Shown here piece after piece: positions 7,197 to 16,199 of a stretch of 64,000 bases of DNA (within the stretch, counting starts at the first letter, position 1; each line of letters begins with the position of its first letter). Below the pieces are notes generated by a model that worked only from the letters and a program-made list of their open reading frames with translations, was not told the DNA's origin and did no database searches. The stretch lies in contig NZ_JAVBXS010000100.1 of NCBI RefSeq assembly GCF_030824435.1, positions 62,001 to 126,000 of the forward strand, given 5' to 3'. Origin of the DNA: Rheinheimera sp. (lineage in GTDB: Bacteria; Pseudomonadota; Gammaproteobacteria; Enterobacterales; Alteromonadaceae). The position numbers were made by a program, and so were the translations under genes.

Positions 7197-9722
7197 ATGA
7201 ACATTAAAATGCTCCTGCTGCCGGCGTTACTGGCGCCGACACTTCAGGCAGAACCGTTTTTTTCGGAATATGTAGAAGGTACTTCAAACAATAAAGCGCT
7301 GGAAATTTATAATCCGGCCGAAACCGCGCTGGATTTATCCGGTTATTCCATCAAAGTGTTTTCCAATGGTGCTGTCACTGCTGGCAAAACCATCAATTTG
7401 TCTGGCCAGGTGGCAGCAAAGTCAGTGCTGGTGCTGGTCGATACCAGTGCAGAACAAGCTTTAAAAGACAAACAAAGTTCAGCCAGCCTGACACTGGGCT
7501 CGGGCAACTTTAACGGTGATGACGCCGTTGCTTTATATAAAGGCACCACCTTACTGGACGTGATTGGCCAGATTGGTCTGGATCCTGGCACAACCTGGGG
7601 CAGCACAGTCAAAACGCTGGACACTACCCTCGTGCGTAAAAGCAGCATCGGCAAAGGTGATAATGTAGCTGACGATGCTTTTGACCCGGCCGCTGAGTGG
7701 GACGGTTTTGCCGCCAATACTTACAGCAACCTGGGCAGCCATGCCGGTGGTACCGGTGGTGGCACTGAACCAGAGCCAGAAGAGCCGGTGCCAACCCCGG
7801 CCTTAGGCAGCTGTGGTGACGCCGCCAGCAAAATCAGCCTGATCCAGGGCGCAACTGCCGTATCAGCTGAAGTAGGTAAAACCCATATTATTGAAGCTGT
7901 GGTCACTCAGGTGCTGCCAACAGCAAATGGCTTTTTTGTACAGGAAGAAGCCGCAGATCAAGACGCTGACGCCAATACCTCAGAAGCAATTTTTATCTAC
8001 AACAGCGGTGTGACTGATTACCCACAACCAGGTCAAAAAGTGCGGGTGCAGGGTGTAGTGGAAGAGTTTTTCACGAAAACCCAATTAAAACGCAGCACTG
8101 CCCTGCTGGACTGTGGTGTCGGTGAAACTATTGCTGCGCTGAGCGTGACTTTACCTGTCAGCAACCTGAGCCAGTGGGAAAACATGGAGAGTATGCAGGT
8201 TGAATTTAACCAGACTCTGACTGTGGTCGATACTTACAACCTCGGCACTTATGGCGAGCTGACTTTGGCCTCAGAGCGGTTATTTACCCCAACCAATCTG
8301 TATCGCCCGGGCAGCGCCGAAGCTGTGGCACTGAGCGACCAGAACCGTCGGAATAAAATTGTGCTGGATGACCTGCAAAACGGCAAAAACCCGGCCAACA
8401 TTCTTTACCCAGCTCCTGGCCTGACCATGCAAAACCCGGTACGTAGTGGTGACAGCTTCAGCAATCTGCGTGGCACCCTGGATTACAGCTTCAGTGCCTG
8501 GCGTTTATTACCGGTCAGCGCACCACAACTGTTAAACACCAACCCACGCACCGAACAAGCACCGCTGAAAAATACCGGCACTTTAAAAGTCGCCAGTTTT
8601 AACGTGCTGAATTATTTTAACGGTGACGGCGCTGGTGCTGGTTTCCCAACCTCACGTGGTGCCAGTTCAGTGGCAGAGTTTGAACGTCAGTCAGACAAAG
8701 TGATTGCCGCTCTGGCCGCTTTGGATGCCGATGTGGTTGGTTTAATGGAAATTGAAAACGATGGTTATGCCGCCAGCAGCGCCATTGTTGATTTAGTCAG
8801 CAAACTGAATCAGCGTCTTGGCAGCACTGTGTATCAGTTTGCCCAGGTGCCAGGCTTAAACCTGCTTGGCAGTGACGAAATTGCCGTGGGTCTGATTTAC
8901 AAAACCGCCAAAGTGGCGCCTTTGGGTGCAGCTGTCACTAATAACACTGGTGTCTTTGCTTATGGCAACCGTCAGCCACTGGTACAGACCTTTAAACAAC
9001 TGTCAAACAACGAAGTCTTTACGCTGGCCGTGAACCACTTTAAATCAAAAGGCGGTTGTCCAAGCGGCAGCACCAATCCGGATCGTGATTTTAAAGACGG
9101 TCAGAGCTGCTGGAATGCTACCAGGGTGCAGGCTGCCAACGAGCTGATGACCTGGCTTGCCACTAACCCAACAGGTTCTGCCGATAAAGATGTGCTGGTG
9201 ATTGGTGACTTAAACTCTTACGCCAAAGAAGATCCAATCCACGCTTTTGTCAGCAACGGTTTTATCGACTTAGTGGGTAAATATCAGGGCAGCCATGGTT
9301 ATGGTTATGTGTTCAGCGGTGAAAGTGGTTATTTAGACCATGCGCTTGCCAGCACAAACTTATCTTCTCAGGTGACTTATGCCACTGAATGGCATATCAA
9401 TGCTGACGAACCTATCCTGTTCGACTACAACGTTGAAAACAAAACGCTGCAACAACAAAACGATTTGTATCAGCCAACCCAGTTCCGTTCATCTGACCAT
9501 GATCCTGTGGTGATTGAGCTGGCGCTGAAAACCGACAATCCGGCCGACTTCGATAAAGACGGTGATGTCGACAACAAAGATATCAGCCTGTTTAACAACC
9601 TGCTGCGCACCGGCGCTGTATTACCGCTGATTTATGACTTTAACAAAGATGGCAAAGTGAATTTGCTGGATGCCCGCGCCATGACTGCGCTGTGCACCTA
9701 TGCCCGTTGTGCCATTTACTAA
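7197..9722 (+). CDS. ExeM/NucH-family secreted endonuclease with C-terminal dockerin-like module
   Basis: This 841-residue protein starts at the ATG giving a clean signal peptide (cleavage after LQA). Domains in order: lamin-tail-like domain (about 20-140, FFSEYVEGTSNNKALEIYNP); an acidic/Pro linker near 180; an OB-fold-like DNA-binding segment (about 205-300); and an endonuclease/exonuclease/phosphatase domain (about 463-776) with VASFNVLNYF, EIENDGY, NHFKSKGG, GDLNSY and SSDHDPVV. Relatives such as Shewanella ExeM degrade extracellular DNA for phosphate. Relatives often end in a GlyGly-CTERM anchor. Here the tail instead has two calcium loops (DFDKDGDVDNKD at 784-795, DFNKDGKVNLLD at 814-825), a dockerin type I pattern. 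The next gene encodes a cohesin-like protein. Confidence 0.9.
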   Translation: MNIKMLLLPALLAPTLQAEPFFSEYVEGTSNNKALEIYNPAETALDLSGYSIKVFSNGAVTAGKTINLSGQVAAKSVLVLVDTSAEQALKDKQSSASLTLGSGNFNGDDAVALYKGTTLLDVIGQIGLDPGTTWGSTVKTLDTTLVRKSSIGKGDNVADDAFDPAAEWDGFAANTYSNLGSHAGGTGGGTEPEPEEPVPTPALGSCGDAASKISLIQGATAVSAEVGKTHIIEAVVTQVLPTANGFFVQEEAADQDADANTSEAIFIYNSGVTDYPQPGQKVRVQGVVEEFFTKTQLKRSTALLDCGVGETIAALSVTLPVSNLSQWENMESMQVEFNQTLTVVDTYNLGTYGELTLASERLFTPTNLYRPGSAEAVALSDQNRRNKIVLDDLQNGKNPANILYPAPGLTMQNPVRSGDSFSNLRGTLDYSFSAWRLLPVSAPQLLNTNPRTEQAPLKNTGTLKVASFNVLNYFNGDGAGAGFPTSRGASSVAEFERQSDKVIAALAALDADVVGLMEIENDGYAASSAIVDLVSKLNQRLGSTVYQFAQVPGLNLLGSDEIAVGLIYKTAKVAPLGAAVTNNTGVFAYGNRQPLVQTFKQLSNNEVFTLAVNHFKSKGGCPSGSTNPDRDFKDGQSCWNATRVQAANELMTWLATNPTGSADKDVLVIGDLNSYAKEDPIHAFVSNGFIDLVGKYQGSHGYGYVFSGESGYLDHALASTNLSSQVTYATEWHINADEPILFDYNVENKTLQQQNDLYQPTQFRSSDHDPVVIELALKTDNPADFDKDGDVDNKDISLFNNLLRTGAVLPLIYDFNKDGKVNLLDARAMTALCTYARCAIY

Positions 9723-9754
9723 CAGCGCCATTTACTAAATGTGCCATTTACAAA
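9711..9754 (+). repeat. Three short direct repeats across the nuclease stop codon
   Basis: GCCATTTACTAA occurs at 9711-9722 and 9727-9738, and GCCATTTACAAA at 9743-9754, a 16-bp period. The first copy contains the last codons and stop of the nuclease gene. It looks like a recent slippage or duplication product between two co-transcribed genes. Confidence 0.8.
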
Positions 9755-9767
9755 CAGGAATTAAAAA

Positions 9768-10361
9768 ATGATGTTTAAAACTTTATTTGCCGCCGCAGCG
9801 CTGCTGTTTTCACTGCAAAGCCAGGCCACTATCATCAATATTCAGCTGGACCAAAACCAATATGAAGTGGGTGACACTGTTACTGCTGAATTGTGGCTCA
9901 GCGATATTCAGGATCTGGTAACAGGTTTTGATGCCAGCCTGTTGTTTAACACTCAGTTATTACAACTGCAAAATGTCAGTTTTGGCGATTTCCTCAGCAT
10001 CCCAGCTGTTGGCAGCGATCGCGATTTTTTTGCCAATGGTGGTCAGCTGGACTTGTGGGAACTGTATTTTGGTTTTTCCACTGAAGATATGGCAGATTTA
10101 CGTGCCGTGCAGCCTGGCAATAACTTCCGTTTAGCCAGCATCAGCTTTACTGCGCTGAAAAACGGCTTAGCGAAGCTGCAACTGGGCTCGGCCAATGTGG
10201 TGTATGAACCTGTAGGCAACATGCCATATCTCGATATGGAAGTGCGCGCAGATCAGGCTCTGGTACAGATTGGTGATCAGGTCACTGCAGTCTCAGCTCC
10301 GACCACCGCCTGGCTGGTGCTGCCGGCACTGCTGCTGATGTTGCGTTTACGCCGTCGTTAA
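9768..10361 (+). CDS. Cohesin-like secreted protein with PEP-CTERM-type sorting signal
   Basis: This 197-residue protein follows the nuclease gene by 45 bp with an AGGA ribosome site. The signal peptide ends near SQA. The body (about 20-170) has the cohesin-domain pattern: YEVGDTVTAELWLSDI, then a GFDASLLFNTQLLQLQNV strand pair, and a late strand ISFTALKNGLAKLQLGSANV. The C-terminus VSAPTTAWLVLPALLLMLRLRRR (written here in parts: VSAP motif, hydrophobic segment, RLRRR tail) is the exosortase sorting-signal type in its VSAP variant. It probably acts as a membrane-tethered scaffold; the dockerin-like tail of the upstream nuclease is the obvious partner (inference). No exosortase gene is in the window. 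Cohesin identity is by pattern. Confidence 0.75.
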   Translation: MMFKTLFAAAALLFSLQSQATIINIQLDQNQYEVGDTVTAELWLSDIQDLVTGFDASLLFNTQLLQLQNVSFGDFLSIPAVGSDRDFFANGGQLDLWELYFGFSTEDMADLRAVQPGNNFRLASISFTALKNGLAKLQLGSANVVYEPVGNMPYLDMEVRADQALVQIGDQVTAVSAPTTAWLVLPALLLMLRLRRR

Positions 10362-10382
10362 TCTTTGCCTGAACTCTTAATC

Positions 10383-10406
10383 AGCCGCCTTAGGGCGGCT
10401 TTTTTA
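10383..10406 (+). terminator. Terminator after the cohesin-like gene
   Basis: AGCCGCC (10383-10389) pairs with GGCGGCT (10394-10400) over a 4-base loop, followed by a T run. Confidence 0.85.
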
Positions 10407-10635
10407 TGCTGTTGATAAGCCAAATTCCCTTTTTGTTATCCGGTTAAAGGCCACTTTTTGCCAAAAGCCGGCAATTTTTCCAAGTTTCATCCCGTCCCCG
10501 TTGAAAGCATGGCCTTCAACGCCTATTGTTAAACAACTTAACACTAAGCTACTGAAACAGCACAGATGTTCGCAGCTGCCGTCCCCATTATGATATTCTC
10601 CACCTCAGCAAAACATACCAGTCCGACGAGGTCTC

Positions 10636-12954
10636 ATGTTTGACTCTTTACGTGTTCGCCTGATTATTCTGTTCACGGGTTTATTAAGCCTGATGACAGT
10701 TGCTATTGCAGTCGCCACTTTAAGTGCGATGAAACGTGATAATTACAGCGAAGCACAACAAAGTCTTTCGGTTGCCACCAAAGTGTTCCAGCAACTGCTC
10801 AGCAATAGATCCGAACAGCTCAATACCTCAGTGCGTATTGTGGCCAGCGATTTTGGTTTTCGCCGTGCAGTCGCAACCTCAGAGCAGGACACCATCAGCT
10901 CAGTGCTGGAAAATCATGGTGACCGTATTGATGCCAGCATAGGTATGCTGCTGTCCCCTGCCGGTGAATTGCTGGCCAGCACGCAGAACCAGATAGCACA
11001 ACAACAAATCAGCGATTTGTATCAGCAAATTAAACAAAGTGGCCGCAATGGTTACACCGACATAGTTCTGCTGGGCGAAGACGCTTATCAGCTGGTGATG
11101 GCACCAGTACTGGCGCCCCAGTTAATCGCCTGGGTGGGGATGGGGTTTAAACTGGATCAACAACTGGCGGCACAAATAAAAGGGGTCACAGAGCTGGATA
11201 TCAGTTTTCAGCGCCATCAGGCTGACCAGCTGGTGCCACTGGCCGCCACCATACCATTACCACAAGCAGCTGAGCTGGCAACAGCCAGCCAGCAGCTGAC
11301 TTCAGATACTTTTGCCGACAGCATCCCGGCTTATTTAAATCAGGCGGTGGCGCTGGATCAACATCAACAACTTTTTGCCTATTTGCATTTGCCAACCATA
11401 CGCTGGCGTGAAAATTACCTGCAAGCCAGAGCGCAGCTGCTGGTCATTTTTGGCCTGGGGTTATCGCTGGCTTTGGTGCTGGCTTATATCGTTGCCCGCA
11501 GTATCACGCATCCGCTCAAACAACTGAGCGAATTTGCCCGCCGTATTGGTCAGGGTTTACAAGCCGACGCCCCTGCAGTGCATAAAGGGGAAGTAGGTTT
11601 GTTAAGTCAGACACTGCGCCGTATGCAACTGGATATCAGCAAAAGGGAACAACTGATTTTATATCAGTCACAACATGATGGCCTGACCGGCCTTGCCAAC
11701 CGCAGTCTGGCTGAGCTGCAACTGCCTGAATTGTTAAAATTGCCCCAAGCACAGCTGCTGCTGGTCAATATCAAAGACTTTAAACATATCAACGACACCT
11801 TTGGTTATCAGAACGGTGATTTATTGTTGCAGCAGCTGGCCAAAAGGCTGGAAACGTCGATGTTAAAACCTTTGTTGATCGCCAGGCTTGGCGGTGATGA
11901 GTTTTTATTATTACATCAGCGCCTGCTGACAAAAGAGCTGCTGCAAGCCGCACAACAACAGTTATCGCTGGATTTTAAGTTACAGGACTCCAGCCTGAAT
12001 CTGACGCTGGCACTGGCCTTTTATGCGCCTGTTGCCAGCGACAATGTCACGGCCGGCGATGCGTTAAGACGGGTTGATATTGCCATGATGCACGCCAAAC
12101 GTCAGGCCGATCATCTGGCCTGGTATCAGAGTGGGCAGGATGAAAGCCACCAGCGTGAACTCACTATCTTGCGCGACTTACCTTTATCTTTACAAAGCGG
12201 CCAGATGTTTGTGGTGTATCAGCCCAAGGTGGAACTGCAACAACGACGTTGCCACAGTGCCGAAGCGCTGATCCGCTGGCAACATCCGGAGCTGGGTTTT
12301 ATTCCACCCGATGAATTTATCCGGCTGGCAGAACATTCCGGCCTGATTGCACTGGTGACACACTGGATGATCGATCAGGTAATGGCGCAACTGGCGCAAT
12401 GGCAACAACAACAAATTCAAATGCAGGTTGCTATTAACCTGTCGGCCAATGATTTAACCAACCCTGAGTTACCGGCTTTATTGGCAACCAAACTGCAGCA
12501 GTTTGGTTTAAACGCCAGCTCGTTGGCGCTTGAAGTGACCGAAGGCGCTGTGATGCAGGAACCGCTAAAAGTCATTCAGATCCTCGGAGAACTGCGCACC
12601 ATGGGTATTGAACTGGCTATTGATGACTTTGGCACTGGTCAGTCGTCTTTGGCTTATATTAAACAGCTGCCGGTGCATGAGGTAAAAATTGACCGGGCTT
12701 TTGTCAAAGAAATTGAACACAATCAGAATGATGAACTGATAGTGGCCGCCACCACCCAGCTGGCGCATGGTCTGGGCTTACTGGTCACAGCCGAAGGGTT
12801 GGAAAACCAACAGGGGCTGGCAAAACTGCAACAACATGGCATCGACAAGGTACAGGGATATTATTTTTCCAAACCTTTAACTGCTGAAGCTTTTTATCAG
12901 TGGTTGCTGCAATTTCCTTTACAACAATCCAGTTTATTTGAGGAGAATGCCTGA
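10636..12954 (+). CDS. Membrane sensor with HAMP, GGDEF and EAL domains (c-di-GMP turnover)
   Basis: This 772-residue protein has TM1 at about 10-30, a periplasmic sensor region at about 35-260, TM2 at about 266-288, then HAMP, GGDEF and EAL. The EAL domain (about 515-760) keeps EAL (543-545), NLS, EVTEG, IDDFGTG (Asp663, Asp664), KID and EGLE, so it should be an active phosphodiesterase. The GGDEF signature is intact (419-423). However, the upstream metal-binding Asp of the usual D-x-D-x-FK motif is Asn378, with Lys380 two residues later, and there is no RxxD inhibitory site; cyclase activity is doubtful and the domain may only sense GTP. GAGG precedes the ATG. It is followed with a 1-bp overlap by the DUF3034 gene and then a haemoglobin lipoprotein, probably one operon. 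Confidence 0.9.
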   Translation: MFDSLRVRLIILFTGLLSLMTVAIAVATLSAMKRDNYSEAQQSLSVATKVFQQLLSNRSEQLNTSVRIVASDFGFRRAVATSEQDTISSVLENHGDRIDASIGMLLSPAGELLASTQNQIAQQQISDLYQQIKQSGRNGYTDIVLLGEDAYQLVMAPVLAPQLIAWVGMGFKLDQQLAAQIKGVTELDISFQRHQADQLVPLAATIPLPQAAELATASQQLTSDTFADSIPAYLNQAVALDQHQQLFAYLHLPTIRWRENYLQARAQLLVIFGLGLSLALVLAYIVARSITHPLKQLSEFARRIGQGLQADAPAVHKGEVGLLSQTLRRMQLDISKREQLILYQSQHDGLTGLANRSLAELQLPELLKLPQAQLLLVNIKDFKHINDTFGYQNGDLLLQQLAKRLETSMLKPLLIARLGGDEFLLLHQRLLTKELLQAAQQQLSLDFKLQDSSLNLTLALAFYAPVASDNVTAGDALRRVDIAMMHAKRQADHLAWYQSGQDESHQRELTILRDLPLSLQSGQMFVVYQPKVELQQRRCHSAEALIRWQHPELGFIPPDEFIRLAEHSGLIALVTHWMIDQVMAQLAQWQQQQIQMQVAINLSANDLTNPELPALLATKLQQFGLNASSLALEVTEGAVMQEPLKVIQILGELRTMGIELAIDDFGTGQSSLAYIKQLPVHEVKIDRAFVKEIEHNQNDELIVAATTQLAHGLGLLVTAEGLENQQGLAKLQQHGIDKVQGYYFSKPLTAEAFYQWLLQFPLQQSSLFEENA

Positions 12955-13778
12955 TGAAATATGCAGTTTTGTGCTTGCTGGCGCTGGCATTGCCCGCTCA
13001 GGCTGGCAGCAAAGTGATAGCAACGGGCGGCGCCAGCAGCATTGAAGGTGCTGCCGGCGGAGGCATTGTGCCCTGGGCTGTGATTAATGGTTATGCCAGC
13101 AGCGATCAGTGGTCTGTAATTGCTTTTAACAATAATGTTGGGGTTGATGATTTCAGCCTGCACACTTATGGCATGGCCGCCAGTTATAACAATCAGTGGG
13201 AGCTGTCTTATACCAGACAACAGTTTGATCTCGATACGCTGGGTGGTGAGTTACAACAGGATGTGATAGGGCTGAAATACCATATCGCCGGTGAACTGTT
13301 ATACAGCCAGCTGCCACAACTCAGCGCTGGCATTCAGTATAAAAAACACCGTAATTTTGCACTGCCCTCTGCTGTTGGCGCCCATGACGATGATGATATC
13401 GATTATTACCTCGCCGCCAGTAAAGTGTATTTTGCCGCTGTGGCAGGCCGGAACCTGTTGCTTAATGCCACAGTGCGCGCCAGCAGAGCCAACCAGATTG
13501 GTTTATTAGGTTTTGGCAGTCACAACGACAACAGTTATCAATATTTAGTTGAAACTTCAGCCGCTGTAATGCTGACACCACAACTGGCGCTTGGGGTGGA
13601 ATTCCGGCAAAAACCAAATCAACTGGCTTTTGCCGATGAGCAGCACTGGCGCGATATTTTTGCCGCCTGGTTTATTAATAAAAATTTCAGTCTGGTGGGC
13701 GGTTATGTCGACCTTGGCCGTATTGCCGGTTTTGCAGAGCAGCAAGGTTATTATCTGGCGCTGGAAGCAACATGGTAA
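12954..13778 (+). CDS. DUF3034 family outer-membrane-like protein
   Basis: This 274-residue protein has a signal peptide cleaved after AQAG-type residues (about 18) and many alternating hydrophobic strands ending in LALEATW, typical of an outer-membrane beta-barrel. GGASSIEGAAGGGIVPWAVINGY near the N-terminus (given in part: GGASSIEGAAGGG, then VPWAVINGY) is the conserved start of DUF3034. Function is unknown. The ATG overlaps the stop of the GGDEF-EAL gene (TGATG) and has GAGGAG upstream, so expression is coupled to it. Confidence 0.75.
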   Translation: MKYAVLCLLALALPAQAGSKVIATGGASSIEGAAGGGIVPWAVINGYASSDQWSVIAFNNNVGVDDFSLHTYGMAASYNNQWELSYTRQQFDLDTLGGELQQDVIGLKYHIAGELLYSQLPQLSAGIQYKKHRNFALPSAVGAHDDDDIDYYLAASKVYFAAVAGRNLLLNATVRASRANQIGLLGFGSHNDNSYQYLVETSAAVMLTPQLALGVEFRQKPNQLAFADEQHWRDIFAAWFINKNFSLVGGYVDLGRIAGFAEQQGYYLALEATW

Positions 13779-13806
13779 ACGACTTCACACAGAACAGGAA
13801 AACAGT

Positions 13807-14250
13807 ATGACATCTCACGCAAAGCTTTGGCGTCTGGCTTATTGCCTGACGTTTTGCCTCAGCATCACAGCCTGCAGCCAGACGCCGTTGGCAAAAGATG
13901 AACTATATCAGAAGCTTGGCGCCAAAGCTGGCCTGGAACAACTGGTGGATGGCCTGCTTGTTGAAATTGAACAAGACCGGCAAATTGTGCATCATTTTCA
14001 GGACACTGATATTCCAAGGTTTCGCAACCTGCTGATTGAACAACTTTGTGAACTCAGTGGCGGCCCTTGTAAATACAGCGGCGCTACGATGCAGGAAAGC
14101 CATACCGGTTTTCACATCACCCAGGCGGACTTTGATAACCTGGTGAACCATCTGATGAAAGTGATGCAGCAACAAAATATTGATATCAAAGCACAAAATC
14201 AGCTGTTAGCTTTATTGGCTCCGATGTACAAAGATGTAGTGTACCGTTAG
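13807..14250 (+). CDS. Group 1 truncated haemoglobin, predicted lipoprotein
   Basis: This 147-residue protein has an N-terminal lipoprotein signal with lipobox SITAC (Cys23), so it is anchored in the envelope rather than cytosolic as most truncated haemoglobins are. The globin part matches group 1: LYQKLGAKAGLEQLVD, then LSGGPCKYSG, then TMQESHTGFHIT, in which His99 aligns with the proximal haem ligand. By eye the distal B10 Tyr of Mycobacterium HbN aligns with Leu50, so NO dioxygenation like HbN is uncertain. It follows DUF3034 by 28 bp with AGGA upstream. The operon context suggests O2 or NO binding linked to c-di-GMP signalling (inference). An upstream in-frame extension was rejected because it destroys the signal peptide. 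Confidence 0.85.
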   Translation: MTSHAKLWRLAYCLTFCLSITACSQTPLAKDELYQKLGAKAGLEQLVDGLLVEIEQDRQIVHHFQDTDIPRFRNLLIEQLCELSGGPCKYSGATMQESHTGFHITQADFDNLVNHLMKVMQQQNIDIKAQNQLLALLAPMYKDVVYR

Positions 14251-14999
14251 GGATTTACAGCTTCCGCGACTTGGCTGAATCTGGCTTGCTGATATAAAGC
14301 GGCATTGTTAAACAGAGTTTTCAACCGGCCTGATTGATACAGCCTGAGCATACCTTCATCAAAAGCTCTGGCTAACAAACGACCTTGCAGATCATCACGA
14401 AACACCGGATACATGGCCCTCGCCTGCTGCAGCTCGATAGCAGACAACTGCGACTGCAGGTTTGGCGGCACATGCACCTGATAACTGATAAAAGCCTTTA
14501 ACCGGCCATGCTGTAATAACTGAAAACCTTCGGTGTGGCTGGCCACTTCATAAGCTTTCACCTGCACCGGCAGATATTGGTCAAAATCATAACCCAGCAA
14601 CCAGCCGACAGGTTGTTCCGCCAGCTCAGCGATGTCGCCGAGTTTACTAAGACTAAATACTATTACACTGGGATCATAATCCAGATGCCAGCGCGGATAA
14701 TACCAACCGGGATGTTCAGTTTTATAATCACAAATTAAGATGTCAGCACGATTGGCCAGAAAGCTATGTTTGGCTCTTTTCCAGTTGCTGACTCTGATAT
14801 GCATTTTTAAATCCGGCTGATTTAACGCTTCACGCAGAATATCAAAATAAAGGCCTGAACCATTGGCGTGGGTGTAACCCGGCCACTCGCCGGCTGCTAT
14901 TACAATAGATTTTGCCTGCGCCTGTGTCATAAACAGCAGCACGAAGAATGCCAAAGCTGCACGGCAGAACACAGCGAAAAAAGTTGCCAGATGAGTCAT
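14247..14999 (-). CDS. Periplasmic solute-binding protein, SBP family 3-like
   Basis: This 250-residue protein has a signal peptide cleaved after TQAQA. The body resembles family 3 substrate-binding proteins (IVIAAGEWPGYTHANG, GLYFDILREAL, ADILICDYKTEHPGW). Such stand-alone proteins are common in Alteromonadales and are not always linked to ABC transporters; no permease or ATPase is adjacent. The ligand cannot be told from sequence. Its stop codon overlaps the stop of the converging haemoglobin gene (TTAG), and no terminator separates them. Confidence 0.75.
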   Translation of the reverse strand: MTHLATFFAVFCRAALAFFVLLFMTQAQAKSIVIAAGEWPGYTHANGSGLYFDILREALNQPDLKMHIRVSNWKRAKHSFLANRADILICDYKTEHPGWYYPRWHLDYDPSVIVFSLSKLGDIAELAEQPVGWLLGYDFDQYLPVQVKAYEVASHTEGFQLLQHGRLKAFISYQVHVPPNLQSQLSAIELQQARAMYPVFRDDLQGRLLARAFDEGMLRLYQSGRLKTLFNNAALYQQARFSQVAEAVNP

Positions 15000-15112
15000 T
15001 TACACCAAAACACCAGCTGAATTTCAGCAACAGGACAAAAATGGAAAAATTCCTTTATTGATAGGTGTTTCATCTGGTAAAAGCAAGGTTTTTACGGTGA
15101 CAGGGGCGAAAG

Positions 15113-16090
15113 ATGAACAAAATGGTCTTCCTCGATGCGGCGAGTCTGCCAGGCGTCGATTTAACGCCGTTACAACAATCAGGGTTGTCCTTGTGTTGTT
15201 ATCCTCACACCAGCCCTTTGCAGGTGTTAGAGCGGCTGGCTGATGCAACAGTGGCTATTGTCAATAAAGTGGTGCTGGATGCCAAAACCCTGGCCGCTTT
15301 ACCTCAGTTAAAACTGATTTGTGTGACAGCTACCGGCATTAACAATATTGATCTGGCTGCGGCCACTGCAGCCGGCATCCGGGTTTGTAATGCCCGGGAT
15401 TATGCAAAAGACGCAGTACCACAACACACCATGGCGTTATTGTTGGCGCTGGTTAATCAGGTCCTGCCTTATCAGGCAGCCATCCGCCGGGGCGACTGGA
15501 GCCGGAGCCCACAATTTTGTCTGCTGGACTACCCTATCCGCCAGCTCAGCGGTTTAAATTTTGCGGTGATTGGTTTTGGTGGTCTGGGACAGGCGACAGC
15601 TGCGCTGGCCCGTGCTTTTGGCATGCAGATTCTGGTAGCAGAACGACCAGATGCCAGCAGTATCAGGCCAGGCCGGCTGTCCTTTCGCCAGACGCTGGAG
15701 CAGGCCGATGTGTTGTCTTTGCATTGCCCGGCGACCAGCGAAAATCATCAGTTGTTAAACAGCACCACTTTAAGCTGGCTGAAACCAGGCGCCATAGTGC
15801 TGAATACGGCGCGGGGCAGCCTGATAGATTCTGCCGCTCTGGCTTTGGCACTGAAAAACCATCAGTTGTCAGGCGCAGCATTGGATGTGCTGGAACAGGA
15901 ACCGCCCCCGGCTGACCATCCGTTATTAGACCCAACAGTGCCGAATTTATTGTTATCACCCCATGTTGCCTGGGCAAGCGGCCAGGCAATGCAGAATTTA
16001 ATTATTCAAACAGCTGACAATATCCGCGGCTGGCAACAACATCAGCTGCTGCGTTGCTGCAATTTGCCAGAGCCCGCCAATCCAATATAA
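15113..16090 (+). CDS. D-2-hydroxyacid dehydrogenase (hydroxypyruvate/glycerate reductase-like)
   Basis: This 325-residue NAD(P)-dependent enzyme has the Rossmann motif GFGGLGQA (about residue 155) and the catalytic triad Arg in VTATGINN/ARGSLID context, Glu in LEQEPP and His in SPHVAW. The pattern VTATGINNIDL and QHTMALLLAL resembles bacterial glycerate dehydrogenase/hydroxypyruvate reductase (HprA-like). The substrate is not certain. It is a monocistronic gene divergent from the solute-binding protein gene, with GGGGCG before the ATG. Confidence 0.85.
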   Translation: MNKMVFLDAASLPGVDLTPLQQSGLSLCCYPHTSPLQVLERLADATVAIVNKVVLDAKTLAALPQLKLICVTATGINNIDLAAATAAGIRVCNARDYAKDAVPQHTMALLLALVNQVLPYQAAIRRGDWSRSPQFCLLDYPIRQLSGLNFAVIGFGGLGQATAALARAFGMQILVAERPDASSIRPGRLSFRQTLEQADVLSLHCPATSENHQLLNSTTLSWLKPGAIVLNTARGSLIDSAALALALKNHQLSGAALDVLEQEPPPADHPLLDPTVPNLLLSPHVAWASGQAMQNLIIQTADNIRGWQQHQLLRCCNLPEPANPI

Positions 16091-16199
16091 GTGACTGAAG
16101 TTACGCTGGAATTCACTGGTATAGCAGGTAAAAGCTGTTGGCGCCCTGTGCACTAACAGGTACACTGCAGAACAACACACACTGTGCAGGGAGGCCGTG

